From Spirochaetota bacterium (lineage in GTDB: Bacteria; Spirochaetota; UBA4802; UBA5550): a stretch of DNA of 64,000 bases. The notes under the pieces were generated by a model that was given only the letters and a program-made list of their open reading frames with translations, had not been told where the DNA came from and did no database searches. Each line of letters starts with the position of its first letter. Position 1 is the first letter of the stretch. Both the position numbers and the translations under genes were made by a program. The DNA is taken from assembly GCA_003246895.1 (NCBI GenBank), contig QKCL01000048.1, forward strand, positions 84,927 through 148,926. The letters run 5' to 3'. Below, piece by piece: positions 54,016-63,311 of the stretch.

Positions 54016-55653
54016 TTATGCCAGTTTTTTTCTGTTTGCCAGATACATTATCAGGAGTACTCCTGAAATAACCGCAAGAATAGAAATTATAAATATTCTG
54101 TTGCCCGGCTTTGACTGAATCAGAAAAGCTGTCAGGGATGATGATTTAACCTTTTTGATAGAGATCGATTTTATCATCAGATTCGTATCATATACCCCTT
54201 CTTTATACTGGTCATTTAACCATGTGAGATAAAGAGTCGTATCGCCTTGTGGGAATACCATTTTTACAGTTTCCTTTGACAAGCCGTTTGATTTAGCCGG
54301 TATCTGGATTGATGAAGAGTCATATGCTGAATCCAGATCAACTTTGAAATATTTGTATCCGTCAGGCAGTGGAAGGCTGCCGTAATTGGATGCCTGAATC
54401 GTTACCTCATATGTACCTGCTTCAAGGTTTTTGAAGGTGTATCCTACTGTCTGATCTGACCAGCAGGTATATGCATTACCCTTGTATGCAAACCATCTTC
54501 CATCAACAACAGAAAATTCATCGCCGGAAAGTTTTCCCGTTGGCGTTGATGTCATAGTGCCTGAATCAATCCGTTTGAGGCTTATTCCGCTTATATTCAG
54601 CGCAGCATTTCCTCCGCCCGAAACATAGGCGTCATTTTTCCATACAAGACTCAGATTCGCACCCTTGGGGTTCTCCATCTGAAATTCAATTGCGCCGGAA
54701 TTGTAAACCTTGTCAGAGGCGGGAATTTTAATTGTTCCTATCTCCTCTCCTGTGTCCTTGTTTACAACTGCGATAATGAAGGTGTCATAATCTGCCGGGA
54801 GAGTTCCGTGATTCATGGCGCTTATGGTAAGCCTGAACCATCCGGATTCAGTTTCATTAATGGTAAGGGTCATATTCTGTTCCTGAAGGTCTGCATAGAT
54901 ACCGCTCTTTGTGCTGACACCGTTGCCATAGGTTTTCTGAATTTCCTTTATCTCCTTCCTGATAGCCGCAATCTGATCCTTGGCCTCATCTCTGGTAATT
55001 TTGCCTTCCCTGAAACTTTTAATAATATCAACCATCTTCTGGTTAAGTGATTTTATCTTTGCTGCGGCTTCTGACGCTGCCGAGGAGCTTAAGATGGTTT
55101 CTCCTTCCTGAACAAACCAGCTGCCGCCGGTTATGTCGATTGAAAAGCTTGCATCGCTTCCGGCGTCTATTATTGATGAAGCATCAACTGTACCGGTATT
55201 TGTATTACCAGTGCCTGAACCTGTAGTGGTGCCGGTATTTGTAGTACCAGTGCCTGAACCGGTAGTAGTCCCAGTATTTGTAGTGCCGTCACCTGAGCCT
55301 GTGCCGGTTCCTGATGTACCTGTACCGCCCGATGTGGTGGTGTCTCCTCCTGAACCAAGGAGAGAATCGGTTGTATCACCGGTTCCTGAAGTGCCGTCAC
55401 CTGAAGTGGTTCCGGTGTCTCCTGATGTGGTCAGTGTGGTAAGGGATGTGTCACCGGATACATCTCCTGCAAGATTTGATGCATCAATGTTCGTAGCCAG
55501 TGTAGAGCCGGATGTTATGAGATTTGATGTATCCGACAGATCATATCCTCCCTCTCCGGTGACTGAGCCGGAACTTCCTCCTCCACCGCATGAGATAAGG
55601 ACAAGCTCAATAAATAATGATGCAATGGCTGTCATTATCAGTTTTTTTGTCAT
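54016..55653 (-). CDS. Lipoprotein with Gly/Thr/Ser repeats and two beta-sandwich domains
   Basis: A 545-residue surface lipoprotein. The signal ends LVLISC with Cys22, then a GGGGSSGS linker. Residues about 35-160 are a low-complexity Gly/Thr/Ser/Asp region with tandem TNTGTTTGSGTGT units. A helical hairpin (about 195-245; IKSLNQKMVDIIKSFREGKI) and two beta-sandwich domains follow, each with a similar end (DTFIIAVVNKD..., YFKVDLDSAYDSSSIQIPA), CBM-like. The C-terminus is a membrane segment (FIISILAVISGVLLIMYLA) and NRKKLA. The protein thus has both a lipid anchor and a C-terminal membrane helix. Convergent with the PrsW fusion gene, with six bases between the stops. Confidence 0.82.
   Translation of the reverse strand: MTKKLIMTAIASLFIELVLISCGGGGSSGSVTGEGGYDLSDTSNLITSGSTLATNIDASNLAGDVSGDTSLTTLTTSGDTGTTSGDGTSGTGDTTDSLLGSGGDTTTSGGTGTSGTGTGSGDGTTNTGTTTGSGTGTTNTGTTTGSGTGNTNTGTVDASSIIDAGSDASFSIDITGGSWFVQEGETILSSSAASEAAAKIKSLNQKMVDIIKSFREGKITRDEAKDQIAAIRKEIKEIQKTYGNGVSTKSGIYADLQEQNMTLTINETESGWFRLTISAMNHGTLPADYDTFIIAVVNKDTGEEIGTIKIPASDKVYNSGAIEFQMENPKGANLSLVWKNDAYVSGGGNAALNISGISLKRIDSGTMTSTPTGKLSGDEFSVVDGRWFAYKGNAYTCWSDQTVGYTFKNLEAGTYEVTIQASNYGSLPLPDGYKYFKVDLDSAYDSSSIQIPAKSNGLSKETVKMVFPQGDTTLYLTWLNDQYKEGVYDTNLMIKSISIKKVKSSSLTAFLIQSKPGNRIFIISILAVISGVLLIMYLANRKKLA
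55193..55309 (-). repeat. Tandem 39-base repeat in the lipoprotein gene
   Basis: Three head-to-tail copies of a 39-base unit (starts 55193, 55232 and 55271; the third degenerate) encode 13 residues each, TNTGTTTGSGTG plus one. The in-frame copy number can change without breaking the reading frame, as in contingency or phase-variable surface proteins. Confidence 0.85.
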
Positions 55654-55825
55654 ATTGTACTCCTTAAACCCTTTTTAAAACAGGCCTTTCTGTTTTTAGG
55701 CCATCAATACAAAATAGCACATATGTCTAAAATGTTCAAAAAATAATTTTAACTTTTAATTTTTATTCAATATTTGCTGGCTTATCCTGTATTATTGTGC
55801 ATCCTGAGGCTTCAGAGTGTGTTAT

Positions 55826-55854
55826 TTGACAAAATCGTAAATTTTATCTTACAT
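55826..55854 (+). promoter_or_regulatory. Candidate promoter upstream of rmuC
   Basis: TTGACA (55826-55831) and TTACAT (55849-55854) are 17 bases apart and 37 bases before the rmuC ATG. It could drive rmuC and, by read-through, the three genes after it. Confidence 0.45.
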
Positions 55855-55891
55855 AAAAAAATCTTCATAATTAGTTTAATCAGAGGAAAAA

Positions 55892-57013
55892 ATGGGACCA
55901 AATGAACTCCTTGCAGTCTTTATAATTATAACAGGGATTATAATAATTCCTTCACTGGTTTTTTCATTTGTAAGCTATCAGAAAATACGCAAAATGGATG
56001 ATTCTGGGAAAAATGAGATGATTATGAATCTTGTTCAGTCCCTTAGACAGGATATTTCCGACAGCAGTCACAAGAACAAGATTGAAATACAGCAGAAACT
56101 GGATTCATTGACAGGTTTTCTTGTGAAGAGCCAGAGGGATACGGCCAGTACGATACAGAACCAGTTCAGGCAGTCTGCTTCAATTATCAAGGAAGTGACA
56201 GAGAGGCTTTCGAAGATTGATGAGACAAATAAACAGGTTCTTGATTTTTCAAAGCAGATGCAGAGTCTTGAGAATATTCTAAAAAATCCAAAGCAGAGAG
56301 GTATACTTGGCGAATATTTTCTCGAGGCGCTTCTTGCCAATGTCCTCCAGCCGGGGCAGTATTCAATGCAGTACAGATTTAAAAACGGCGAGATAGTTGA
56401 TGCCGTTGTTTTTTACCGGGACAGGATCATTCCAATTGACGCCAAGTTTTCCCTTGAAAAGTACAACAGGCTCATGGAGGAGACGGACCAGCAGGCCCGC
56501 CAGGTCATTGAGAGGGATCTGAAAAACGACATAAAAAACAGAATAGATGAGACCTCGAAGTATGTACGTCCAGGTGAGAATACAACAGATTTTGCATTCA
56601 TGTTTATTCCTGCCGAGGGTGTCTATTATAATCTCCTTGTTTATAATGTTGGAACTGTTTCTGCATCAACCCAGGACCTTGTTGAGTATGCCTTCGGCAA
56701 ACATGTGATTATAGTCTCTCCCACATCATTTTTTGCATATCTTGAAACAGTTCTTCAGGGGCTGCGGCAGCAGAAGGTTGAGGAGAATATCAGGGTAATC
56801 ATAAACAGGGTAAAGGATCTCTCCAGACATCTTGACAACTATGAGGAGTTTGTACAGAGACTGGGCAAAAATCTGTCAACAACAGTGAACAGCTATAATT
56901 CAGCTTCAAAGGAGTTCGGGAAAATAGACCGGGATATCTACAGGATAACAGAGGGAGACTCTGGCGGAGAATTTGCAATTGATATCATTGATAAACCGGA
57001 TGTGGAATCCTGA
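55892..57013 (+). CDS. rmuC: RmuC-family DNA recombination protein
   Basis: A 373-residue protein with an N-terminal membrane segment (LLAVFIIITGIIIIPSLVFS), a long coiled coil (about 30-130) and the RmuC nuclease-like fold: KQRGILGEYFLEALLANVLQ, NGEIVDAVVF, IPIDAKFSLEKY (PD-(D/E)xK-like Asp and Lys), DFAFMFIPAEGVYYNLL. In E. coli RmuC limits inversions at short inverted repeats; its exact activity is undefined. Its length is normal. A gap of 223 bases separates it from the propeller gene on the same strand. Confidence 0.93.
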   Translation: MGPNELLAVFIIITGIIIIPSLVFSFVSYQKIRKMDDSGKNEMIMNLVQSLRQDISDSSHKNKIEIQQKLDSLTGFLVKSQRDTASTIQNQFRQSASIIKEVTERLSKIDETNKQVLDFSKQMQSLENILKNPKQRGILGEYFLEALLANVLQPGQYSMQYRFKNGEIVDAVVFYRDRIIPIDAKFSLEKYNRLMEETDQQARQVIERDLKNDIKNRIDETSKYVRPGENTTDFAFMFIPAEGVYYNLLVYNVGTVSASTQDLVEYAFGKHVIIVSPTSFFAYLETVLQGLRQQKVEENIRVIINRVKDLSRHLDNYEEFVQRLGKNLSTTVNSYNSASKEFGKIDRDIYRITEGDSGGEFAIDIIDKPDVES

Positions 57014-57236
57014 TCCCCCAGGGCTAAACGAATAGCGGAATATTGACGAAAATAATGGTACTTACAAAAACTGAACCCGGATGTTCAATTCCTGGACAGG
57101 TGTCTGATGAAAACGGTATTGTTATTTTGAAGAATATTGTAAATACAGGTTTTTGGAAGTGTACATAAATTAATGTTGTTTTTATGAAAAAATTTTTATA
57201 GTATATAACTGATGAATATACTTTTCGGCGGTACAC

Positions 57237-58433
57237 ATGAGCAATAATCCATTACTGAAGTCATTGAAGGCCTTTAATCCTAAAGCAGATCTTGAAGTTG
57301 ATGAATCCTTTGCTGCCATGATAAACAGCATGGACAAGGATACTCTCAGTGACCTTGAGGGAGAAGGCGTTGCAGGACACGACGGCGATTCAGGCAAGGA
57401 GTTTGGTGCCATAAGAACAGGCGGGCCCATTGATTCCGGTTGTATTGCTCTTGATCTGGATGGTAACCGCAGAGTAATTGCCTGTGCAAATAAAAAAGGT
57501 GAAATATTCTATTTTGAGCCTAAGGGGGAGAGTCTTGCCGTTACAGGAAAGGTTTCTCTTCAGGGTACAATTTCGCAATCGCCTGTATTTTCTGACGGCA
57601 TAATGTACTGCACAACAAGGGAGGGCGCTGTATACGGCCTTGAGGTCACGGTAAACCGTGATCAGCCCGGTGCGGAAATCCAGAATAAGCTCATATGGCA
57701 GAACCGTATGAAAAAAGGGGTACTTGCTGCGCCTGTTTCCACAGGTAAGGTTCTTGTTGTAACTGCACTCGACGGAATCTATGCCTTTGATGCCTTTAAT
57801 GGTGAAAACAGGACTATCGGCAGGCCTCTCTGGGGAATGACACTTAACGGTTCTGTTTCAACTCCGGTCATAAATTCGGGTATGCTTTTCATCGGTACAG
57901 AGGACAAGAAGCTGATCGCCTTTGATTACGGCGGAGCCAAGATTAAAAAAATATGGGAATACTCCCTGAGCGGCGCGTGCAGGACAAGGCCATGCCTCTC
58001 CTCCACAACGGGGCAGGCAATTGCAGGAACTGTGGACGGTTTTATCTATGCAGTGGACCGGGGAACAGGCGCATATAAATGGAACTATGTAGTCAAGGCT
58101 CCTGTGCTTAGCAATATTATCAGCGAATACATAAATGACCGGGAATTTTTTCTCTTCGGAGCGGACAACGGTGTATTCTACTGTCTCGATGCCTACGGCA
58201 AGAAGAGATGGCATTTTCGGACAAACGGTAAAATAAGGACCGAGGCGCTGGTTCATAACAGCGTAGTCTATTTCGGGTCTGAAGACAATAAATTATACGC
58301 CGTTGATCTGAATGACGGCAGTGAAATATTCAGCTATGCAACGGACGGGAATGTTTATGGGAAACCTCTCATAGTTGATGACAGAATCTATTTTGGTTCC
58401 ACGGATTCCTTTATACATGCATTGAAAATATAA
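57237..58433 (+). CDS. PQQ-type beta-propeller protein
   Basis: A 398-residue protein without a signal peptide. The first 70 residues are charged (DESFAAMINSMDKDTLSDLE), then eight or so blades of about 40 residues follow, each ending in patterns such as GTEDKKLIAFDYGGAKIKKI, GTVDGFIYAVDRGTGAYKW, GSEDNKLYAVDLNDGSEIF and GSTDSFIHALKI, the PQQ/WD-like repeat signature with Gly-Ser-x-Asp and Tyr-Ala-Val-Asp. It is probably a cytoplasmic interaction scaffold. GGCGG precedes the ATG. First gene of a tight operon with the membrane protein and the tubulin-like protein (gaps 23 and 4 bases). Confidence 0.88.
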   Translation: MSNNPLLKSLKAFNPKADLEVDESFAAMINSMDKDTLSDLEGEGVAGHDGDSGKEFGAIRTGGPIDSGCIALDLDGNRRVIACANKKGEIFYFEPKGESLAVTGKVSLQGTISQSPVFSDGIMYCTTREGAVYGLEVTVNRDQPGAEIQNKLIWQNRMKKGVLAAPVSTGKVLVVTALDGIYAFDAFNGENRTIGRPLWGMTLNGSVSTPVINSGMLFIGTEDKKLIAFDYGGAKIKKIWEYSLSGACRTRPCLSSTTGQAIAGTVDGFIYAVDRGTGAYKWNYVVKAPVLSNIISEYINDREFFLFGADNGVFYCLDAYGKKRWHFRTNGKIRTEALVHNSVVYFGSEDNKLYAVDLNDGSEIFSYATDGNVYGKPLIVDDRIYFGSTDSFIHALKI

Positions 58434-58456
58434 AATTATTTGAACGGGGAAGGGAG

Positions 58457-59353
58457 ATGCTGAATTTTTTAAGAATACTTGTTTATAATGCGCAGATTGA
58501 TCCAAGGATTTATGAACTGGAAAAGGAGATTGAATTCTACAAGATCATTCTCTTTGGTACTGTCCTTGTTCTGGTTATTCTTTTTCTGATTATAATACTT
58601 CAGAGAGTCGCTCTAAAGAGAATGAAAAATGGGGATTCTGTTGAAACAGAGGCAGGGGCAGATGATGACAGGAAGCCGCATGCAGATACCTCAAAAAAAG
58701 AGCCTGTTTCGGCGGCAGTGAAATCTCCTTCAAAGAATAATGCAGCAGTAAAACCCAGGGACCTGCCGGATCCGGGTTTAATCTTCAAGTATTCCCTTGC
58801 CAAGGAAGGGGTGGAGGACAAGCTCATCACAATCGGGCAGAATGAGGGCAGCATAAAGACATTTTCCACTGAGATCATCAATGATCATCTCAGTATATTT
58901 ATAAGAATAGTCAGTAACCAGAGGGAGAAGGATATATATGACCTGCCCGGTAAAATCTCCGAAGAGTATCAGCTTGATCTCAGAAGGGACGGGAAGGTGC
59001 TTATTTACTACCCTGGACTTGAAGGTTATAAACCCATGGGGTCCAGAGAGAGAATATACATTAAAGCCGAACCCGACGAAACCGGAGAACCGACTTTTCC
59101 TGCAATTGAGGCAAAGCAGCCCATAAGGTTCAGGGTCGGAGACAGGCTCAATCAGGACGATAAATTTGTTAATGGTTTTTTTGAGTTTCATCTTTTTACA
59201 CAGGATTATGAAGCCAAAACAAAGGCGGGGATTCCAAAGGTTGAGAAGAATTTTATGCTCAGGCTCTATAAAATCTATCCGGGATATGATATTTCAGGGG
59301 TAACTGAAGAGGGACTCTATCCCATGATGGACCCATATTCAACTGCAGGTTAA
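58457..59353 (+). CDS. Single-pass membrane protein of the tubulin-like operon
   Basis: A 298-residue protein. A short hydrophilic N-terminus is followed by one membrane helix (about residues 34-52; LFGTVLVLVILFLIIIL), then a charged low-complexity linker (about 58-105) and a C-terminal beta-rich domain (FKYSLAKEGVEDKLITIGQN, RIVSNQREKDIYDLPGKISE, LDLRRDGKVLIYYPGLEGYK, FRVGDRLNQDDKFVNGFFEF). GGGGAAGGGAG precedes the ATG at 58457. No signal peptidase motif and no known domain. In the operon it would anchor the propeller and the tubulin-like protein to the membrane; this is inference. Confidence 0.78.
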   Translation: MLNFLRILVYNAQIDPRIYELEKEIEFYKIILFGTVLVLVILFLIIILQRVALKRMKNGDSVETEAGADDDRKPHADTSKKEPVSAAVKSPSKNNAAVKPRDLPDPGLIFKYSLAKEGVEDKLITIGQNEGSIKTFSTEIINDHLSIFIRIVSNQREKDIYDLPGKISEEYQLDLRRDGKVLIYYPGLEGYKPMGSRERIYIKAEPDETGEPTFPAIEAKQPIRFRVGDRLNQDDKFVNGFFEFHLFTQDYEAKTKAGIPKVEKNFMLRLYKIYPGYDISGVTEEGLYPMMDPYSTAG

Positions 59354-59357
59354 TTAA

Positions 59358-62300
59358 ATGGCAAAGAACGATCTACATAATTCAATTCAAAGCGTAATAA
59401 ACGATGATAAACCCACTGTCAGGAAATCCATAATAATCGGAGTGGGCGGTTCCGGTATGAAGGGTGTACTTTCGGCAAAGAGCTGGATTGAAAATAATAT
59501 GCCATCCGAAGCCCACAGGTATATGAGATGGGTGGGAATAGACACGACTGATATTGAGACAAGTATTGAGGGGAAGGGCGCAAAATACAGATTCCCTTCA
59601 AATCAGATGCTTCAGGAGGAGAAGAGAATGCTCTACGTTTCCTCTCCTACACCTGCGGAATTGTCCCTTGAATTTCTCAGGGAGAAATTCAACAACGACA
59701 AGTGCTTTGACTGGCTTCCAAACCCCGATGTATATGATATATCAACACGTGCCGGCCAGGGTGCAAACCAGACCAGGGCACTGGGGCGTATAGCCTTTTT
59801 CTACAACGAAGAAAATATAAGGAAGGCCCTTATAAAGGAAAGAGACCGTCTCAGCGAACTTTCCGATGACCCCAAATACTTTCAGTTAATGGATGTAAAG
59901 GAGGGGCACGACAAGTTCAATGAAACTGTTACATTTAATATCGAGAGGGGGGTCAACAGGTATTATTTTTCAGAGAAGATTCCTGATGGCCATGTCATTA
60001 CTAACCTTAAACCTGATCCTCCTACAAAGGCGATACTCTGTCCCCATATAGATGGAAATATAAAAATAGATTTTTTCCCAAAGGACGAAAGGGGTCACTA
60101 TTTTGAAATCAGCGGTTCAAATTTTGAAGGTAAAAAATTCAGTTTCAAGATGACACACTTCAAGAGGAGAGGGCAGATTTCAATTTTTATCACTGCATCA
60201 ATTGTAGGCGGGACAGGTAACGGGATGTTTCTTGATCTGGCTGCCATGGTCAGGGACGTGTTTAAAGACTACTGGCCGAAGCCGAGAATATACGGAATAA
60301 TTGTTCTTCCTTCGGCATTTAAGCGTGTTGTATACAACCGCAATGCAAGGGCGAATGCATATGCGGCGCTCAAGGAAATCGATTATTTTATGAGCGGCAA
60401 TACCTTCAGGGCGGAATACCCTTCAGGCAGATACGTTGAGATTGAAGACAGGATCTTTGATGACGGAATGCTCTATCTTCTTGATGTTGAGAATATGGCG
60501 GGTAACTCTCTCCAGGGAAGAGATCAGGTACAGGAACTGACAGGGCAGTTTATATCCACTTTTGTTTCATCCACTGTGGGCGGTGCTATTGAGGAGAGGA
60601 TGGTAAATGACTCAACCCGAGCCGCTGTTTACCTTCCATCAACTGAAAAGTCACAGCGGAGAGCCTCTTACAATTCATTCGGAATATCAAGGGTCATCTA
60701 CCCTGTGCCTCAGATGAGGGATCTCGGTTTTAAAATTACGGCAGTAAAGATGATAGACTCATTTTTAAAGCCTGTTAACCGCAAGCTGCTTCACGAAACT
60801 CTCGGTGACATTAACCGCGGGCTGGTGCGTGCTCTGAGGCTTAACTGCAGACTGATTTTTGAAAGGATGTATCCTGATTACAGCGCCGATATTGAGATTG
60901 AAATGCGCTCCTATGAGAAGAAACTTCAGTCTGCGCTTGCCATGAAGGACAAGAGAAAAGTGGTACAGCTCATGGAGAATGTTCTTCGCGATTACGGCAA
61001 GGAGGAGATGGAGAAGATCAAGCGGAGTTTTATGGTCCGTATGGAGAAACGTTATCAGCTTGAACTTCAGAAACTCAAACTCATTCTCACGGAACATATT
61101 CACGGCTACATAAAGGATCCAAAGAAGGGTTTTCTGTTCTCGTCTTCTGTAATAGACATGATACTTGCCAAACTTGATTCGTATCAGAAGAAGTACTATG
61201 ATGAGAAGGTCAAACTTTCAAGGTATTCCACAGAGGATATTGAGTCTCTCATTGAACTTGCGGAGAAGAGCAGCGACATAAATGTCAAGGCTGCAGAGGC
61301 GGTAATTGAGATGGCTTCTTTCAATTTTGCGCAGCTTATATATGAGTCAATGCTCTCTTCTTCTGAAATTTTTGTAAGGGATTTCAGGGCGCTCCTTTTC
61401 AATATTAAAAATCTTGAAGTGAACATGCTTCAGGATAAAATTACCGCATTGAGGGAAAATCTTGTAAGAGAGATTGATGAAATAAAATTTGAGCTTCTTG
61501 AGAAAAAAAATCCTCTTTTCTTTTTTCTTGCCAATGGCAGCGAAATTGAACTTTTCTTAAAGGAGTATTTTTATTCAAGGCTCTCCATTGAAGATCTCTG
61601 TAATGATATAGATTTTGTTAAGCTTGACAGGGAAGATGATTCAGTGCAGCTCCTTGAAACGTATATGATTTCGCAGGAGGGTCTCTCCTTCTTGGAAAAA
61701 AGCGATGAAGAAGTAAAGCGGGAAATTCAGGAACGTTTTGGTGATGTGCTGGGCAAGCCCATTGAGGAGGTCAGGGATATCCTCTACATGAATGACGAAT
61801 CCATGGACGTTGACGGGCTGAACCTCAGTGAAAGCACAATTCTTAAGATTGACATAGACACTATAAAGAAAAAACTTTTCAAGATTATTTATTCCAGATT
61901 TGAAGGGTTCAGCTTTGACAATATCTCGGTTAAACAGGTACTTGACAGGAAGAAAATTCCGGTGCGGAAACTTCTTGAGAAACTCGACAGCTTTTCAAGG
62001 CCCTACATATATCTTGAACCCGGCGGTCTTGAGTCAATGGAATACTTTCGGACCGTAACCAACTTCAGTCTTAACACATATGAAGAGGGGGATGACGTAA
62101 ATTCACAGCAGCTCAATGACCTTCCTGAAAGGATGAATCATTACAAAAAGAGGGAGATGGCTGTTCCCAATATAAGTGTGGAAACCTTTGAGGTCCCCAA
62201 TCTTTGCAAACCCTATGAAATGATATCAATAGGCATACTTCTGGGATACCCCATATTCAAGATTAATTCACTGGAGGAGTCAGCAAGGGATTACCACAAT

Positions 62301-63191
62301 CTTGTTGAGGAGAAAACACACCCTCTTCATCTGTTCAATAACCCGGCATTTGATGCAAAATATTTTCCAGATCCTTTCCGCGTAACAAACTATCTTAATC
62401 CTGCGAAACTCTGGTCGGGGCTGATGCTTTTAAAGGTACTTGTTGAGGTTAACGGGAAGTATGTTTATGATGAGGGCCTGGGCGGTGCGTTGAAGGAGAT
62501 TGAGGCAAGGGAGAACTACAAGAAGGTAGTACTTGATATTGACTCAAAAATTACATCTGCCGGAGGTATTGCCGGTGCAGGACCTGAACTCCTTACAGAT
62601 GCAGTAAACGGCCTGGGAATGCTTGCACGAAATCCTTCCACCTCCAAACTGCAGTTCAGGCGCGAGTATTCACTTGTAATCCGCGATATTCTGGATGGCG
62701 ATGGGACAGGAGACAGGGCGCGAAGCCAGAATATGAGCAAGGACGAGTACATCGAGAGGTTTATCAAAGCTCCTCAGTTTGCTGATATGGGGGAACTGAT
62801 AATGTTTCTTGAAGATAATTACAGTATCAGGGAATTTATAAGAAACTCTGTCGCTTCTGCCATAGAAAGGACAAAAACCAATATCAGCGCCGGAGCTGAT
62901 GTGAGTCTTCCTAAATGGAAAATAGACCAGATAAAACTGCCCGACTTCAGGGACAAGTATGAATTCTTCGATTACTTTGAGGACCGCGGTTCTCTTGAAT
63001 GGCAGAATCTCCTGCGTTCAACTCTTACCGAAAAACTTGATGATTTTGTAAGTTCCTCCAAGTTCAGGCTTGAAAGCGACCCTACACTCGTAGACAGAAA
63101 AAGGGTTAAGGAATTTCTTGATTCTCTTGATCAGAAAATCCCGGAAATAATTTTATGGGAAGTGAAGGTAAGGAATAAAATAATCAAATAA
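59358..63191 (+). CDS. Large tubulin-like GTPase-fold protein
   Basis: A 1277-residue cytoplasmic protein. The N-terminus has a nucleotide-binding loop SIIIGVGGSGMKGVL at residues 24-38 (GVGGSG at 28-33), and GANQTRALGRIAFF near 136. A second glycine motif GGTGNGMFLDLA at 284-295 corresponds to the GGGTGxG tubulin signature of FtsZ and tubulin, preceded by the strand ISIFITASIVG. The family is Tubulin_2 (PF13809). Residues about 470-900 are long charged helices (QLELQKLKLILTEHI and so on), probably coiled coil. The C-terminal third is a mixed region with strands and helices. It follows the membrane protein by four bases. A polymer or ring-forming GTPase is likely but not shown. Confidence 0.82.
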   Translation: MAKNDLHNSIQSVINDDKPTVRKSIIIGVGGSGMKGVLSAKSWIENNMPSEAHRYMRWVGIDTTDIETSIEGKGAKYRFPSNQMLQEEKRMLYVSSPTPAELSLEFLREKFNNDKCFDWLPNPDVYDISTRAGQGANQTRALGRIAFFYNEENIRKALIKERDRLSELSDDPKYFQLMDVKEGHDKFNETVTFNIERGVNRYYFSEKIPDGHVITNLKPDPPTKAILCPHIDGNIKIDFFPKDERGHYFEISGSNFEGKKFSFKMTHFKRRGQISIFITASIVGGTGNGMFLDLAAMVRDVFKDYWPKPRIYGIIVLPSAFKRVVYNRNARANAYAALKEIDYFMSGNTFRAEYPSGRYVEIEDRIFDDGMLYLLDVENMAGNSLQGRDQVQELTGQFISTFVSSTVGGAIEERMVNDSTRAAVYLPSTEKSQRRASYNSFGISRVIYPVPQMRDLGFKITAVKMIDSFLKPVNRKLLHETLGDINRGLVRALRLNCRLIFERMYPDYSADIEIEMRSYEKKLQSALAMKDKRKVVQLMENVLRDYGKEEMEKIKRSFMVRMEKRYQLELQKLKLILTEHIHGYIKDPKKGFLFSSSVIDMILAKLDSYQKKYYDEKVKLSRYSTEDIESLIELAEKSSDINVKAAEAVIEMASFNFAQLIYESMLSSSEIFVRDFRALLFNIKNLEVNMLQDKITALRENLVREIDEIKFELLEKKNPLFFFLANGSEIELFLKEYFYSRLSIEDLCNDIDFVKLDREDDSVQLLETYMISQEGLSFLEKSDEEVKREIQERFGDVLGKPIEEVRDILYMNDESMDVDGLNLSESTILKIDIDTIKKKLFKIIYSRFEGFSFDNISVKQVLDRKKIPVRKLLEKLDSFSRPYIYLEPGGLESMEYFRTVTNFSLNTYEEGDDVNSQQLNDLPERMNHYKKREMAVPNISVETFEVPNLCKPYEMISIGILLGYPIFKINSLEESARDYHNLVEEKTHPLHLFNNPAFDAKYFPDPFRVTNYLNPAKLWSGLMLLKVLVEVNGKYVYDEGLGGALKEIEARENYKKVVLDIDSKITSAGGIAGAGPELLTDAVNGLGMLARNPSTSKLQFRREYSLVIRDILDGDGTGDRARSQNMSKDEYIERFIKAPQFADMGELIMFLEDNYSIREFIRNSVASAIERTKTNISAGADVSLPKWKIDQIKLPDFRDKYEFFDYFEDRGSLEWQNLLRSTLTEKLDDFVSSSKFRLESDPTLVDRKRVKEFLDSLDQKIPEIILWEVKVRNKIIK

Positions 63192-63256
63192 TTGAAGAAA
63201 TTATCTGTTTATCCATGCAGTGAAATATTCTAGAATATCCGCAATTGATGAATAAC

Positions 63257-63286
63257 AAAAAGGCCATCCCGGGGAATGGCCTTTTT
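63257..63286. terminator. Bidirectional terminator after the tubulin-like operon
   Basis: Arms AAAAAGGCCAT (63257-63267) and ATGGCCTTTTT (63276-63286) with a G/C loop form a hairpin with T runs on both strands, between the convergent ends of the tubulin-like and OmpA-like genes. Confidence 0.85.
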
Positions 63287-63311
63287 TACTGCTGTTAAGC
63301 TAGAAAAATAA

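Noticed and set aside
55193..55309. Regular 39-base repeat as a possible CRISPR array
   Set aside because: The units are contiguous with no spacers and are in frame inside a lipoprotein gene.
57055..57168. 37-codon frame between rmuC and the propeller gene
   Set aside because: No ribosome-binding site and no features of a real small protein; composition is not distinctive.
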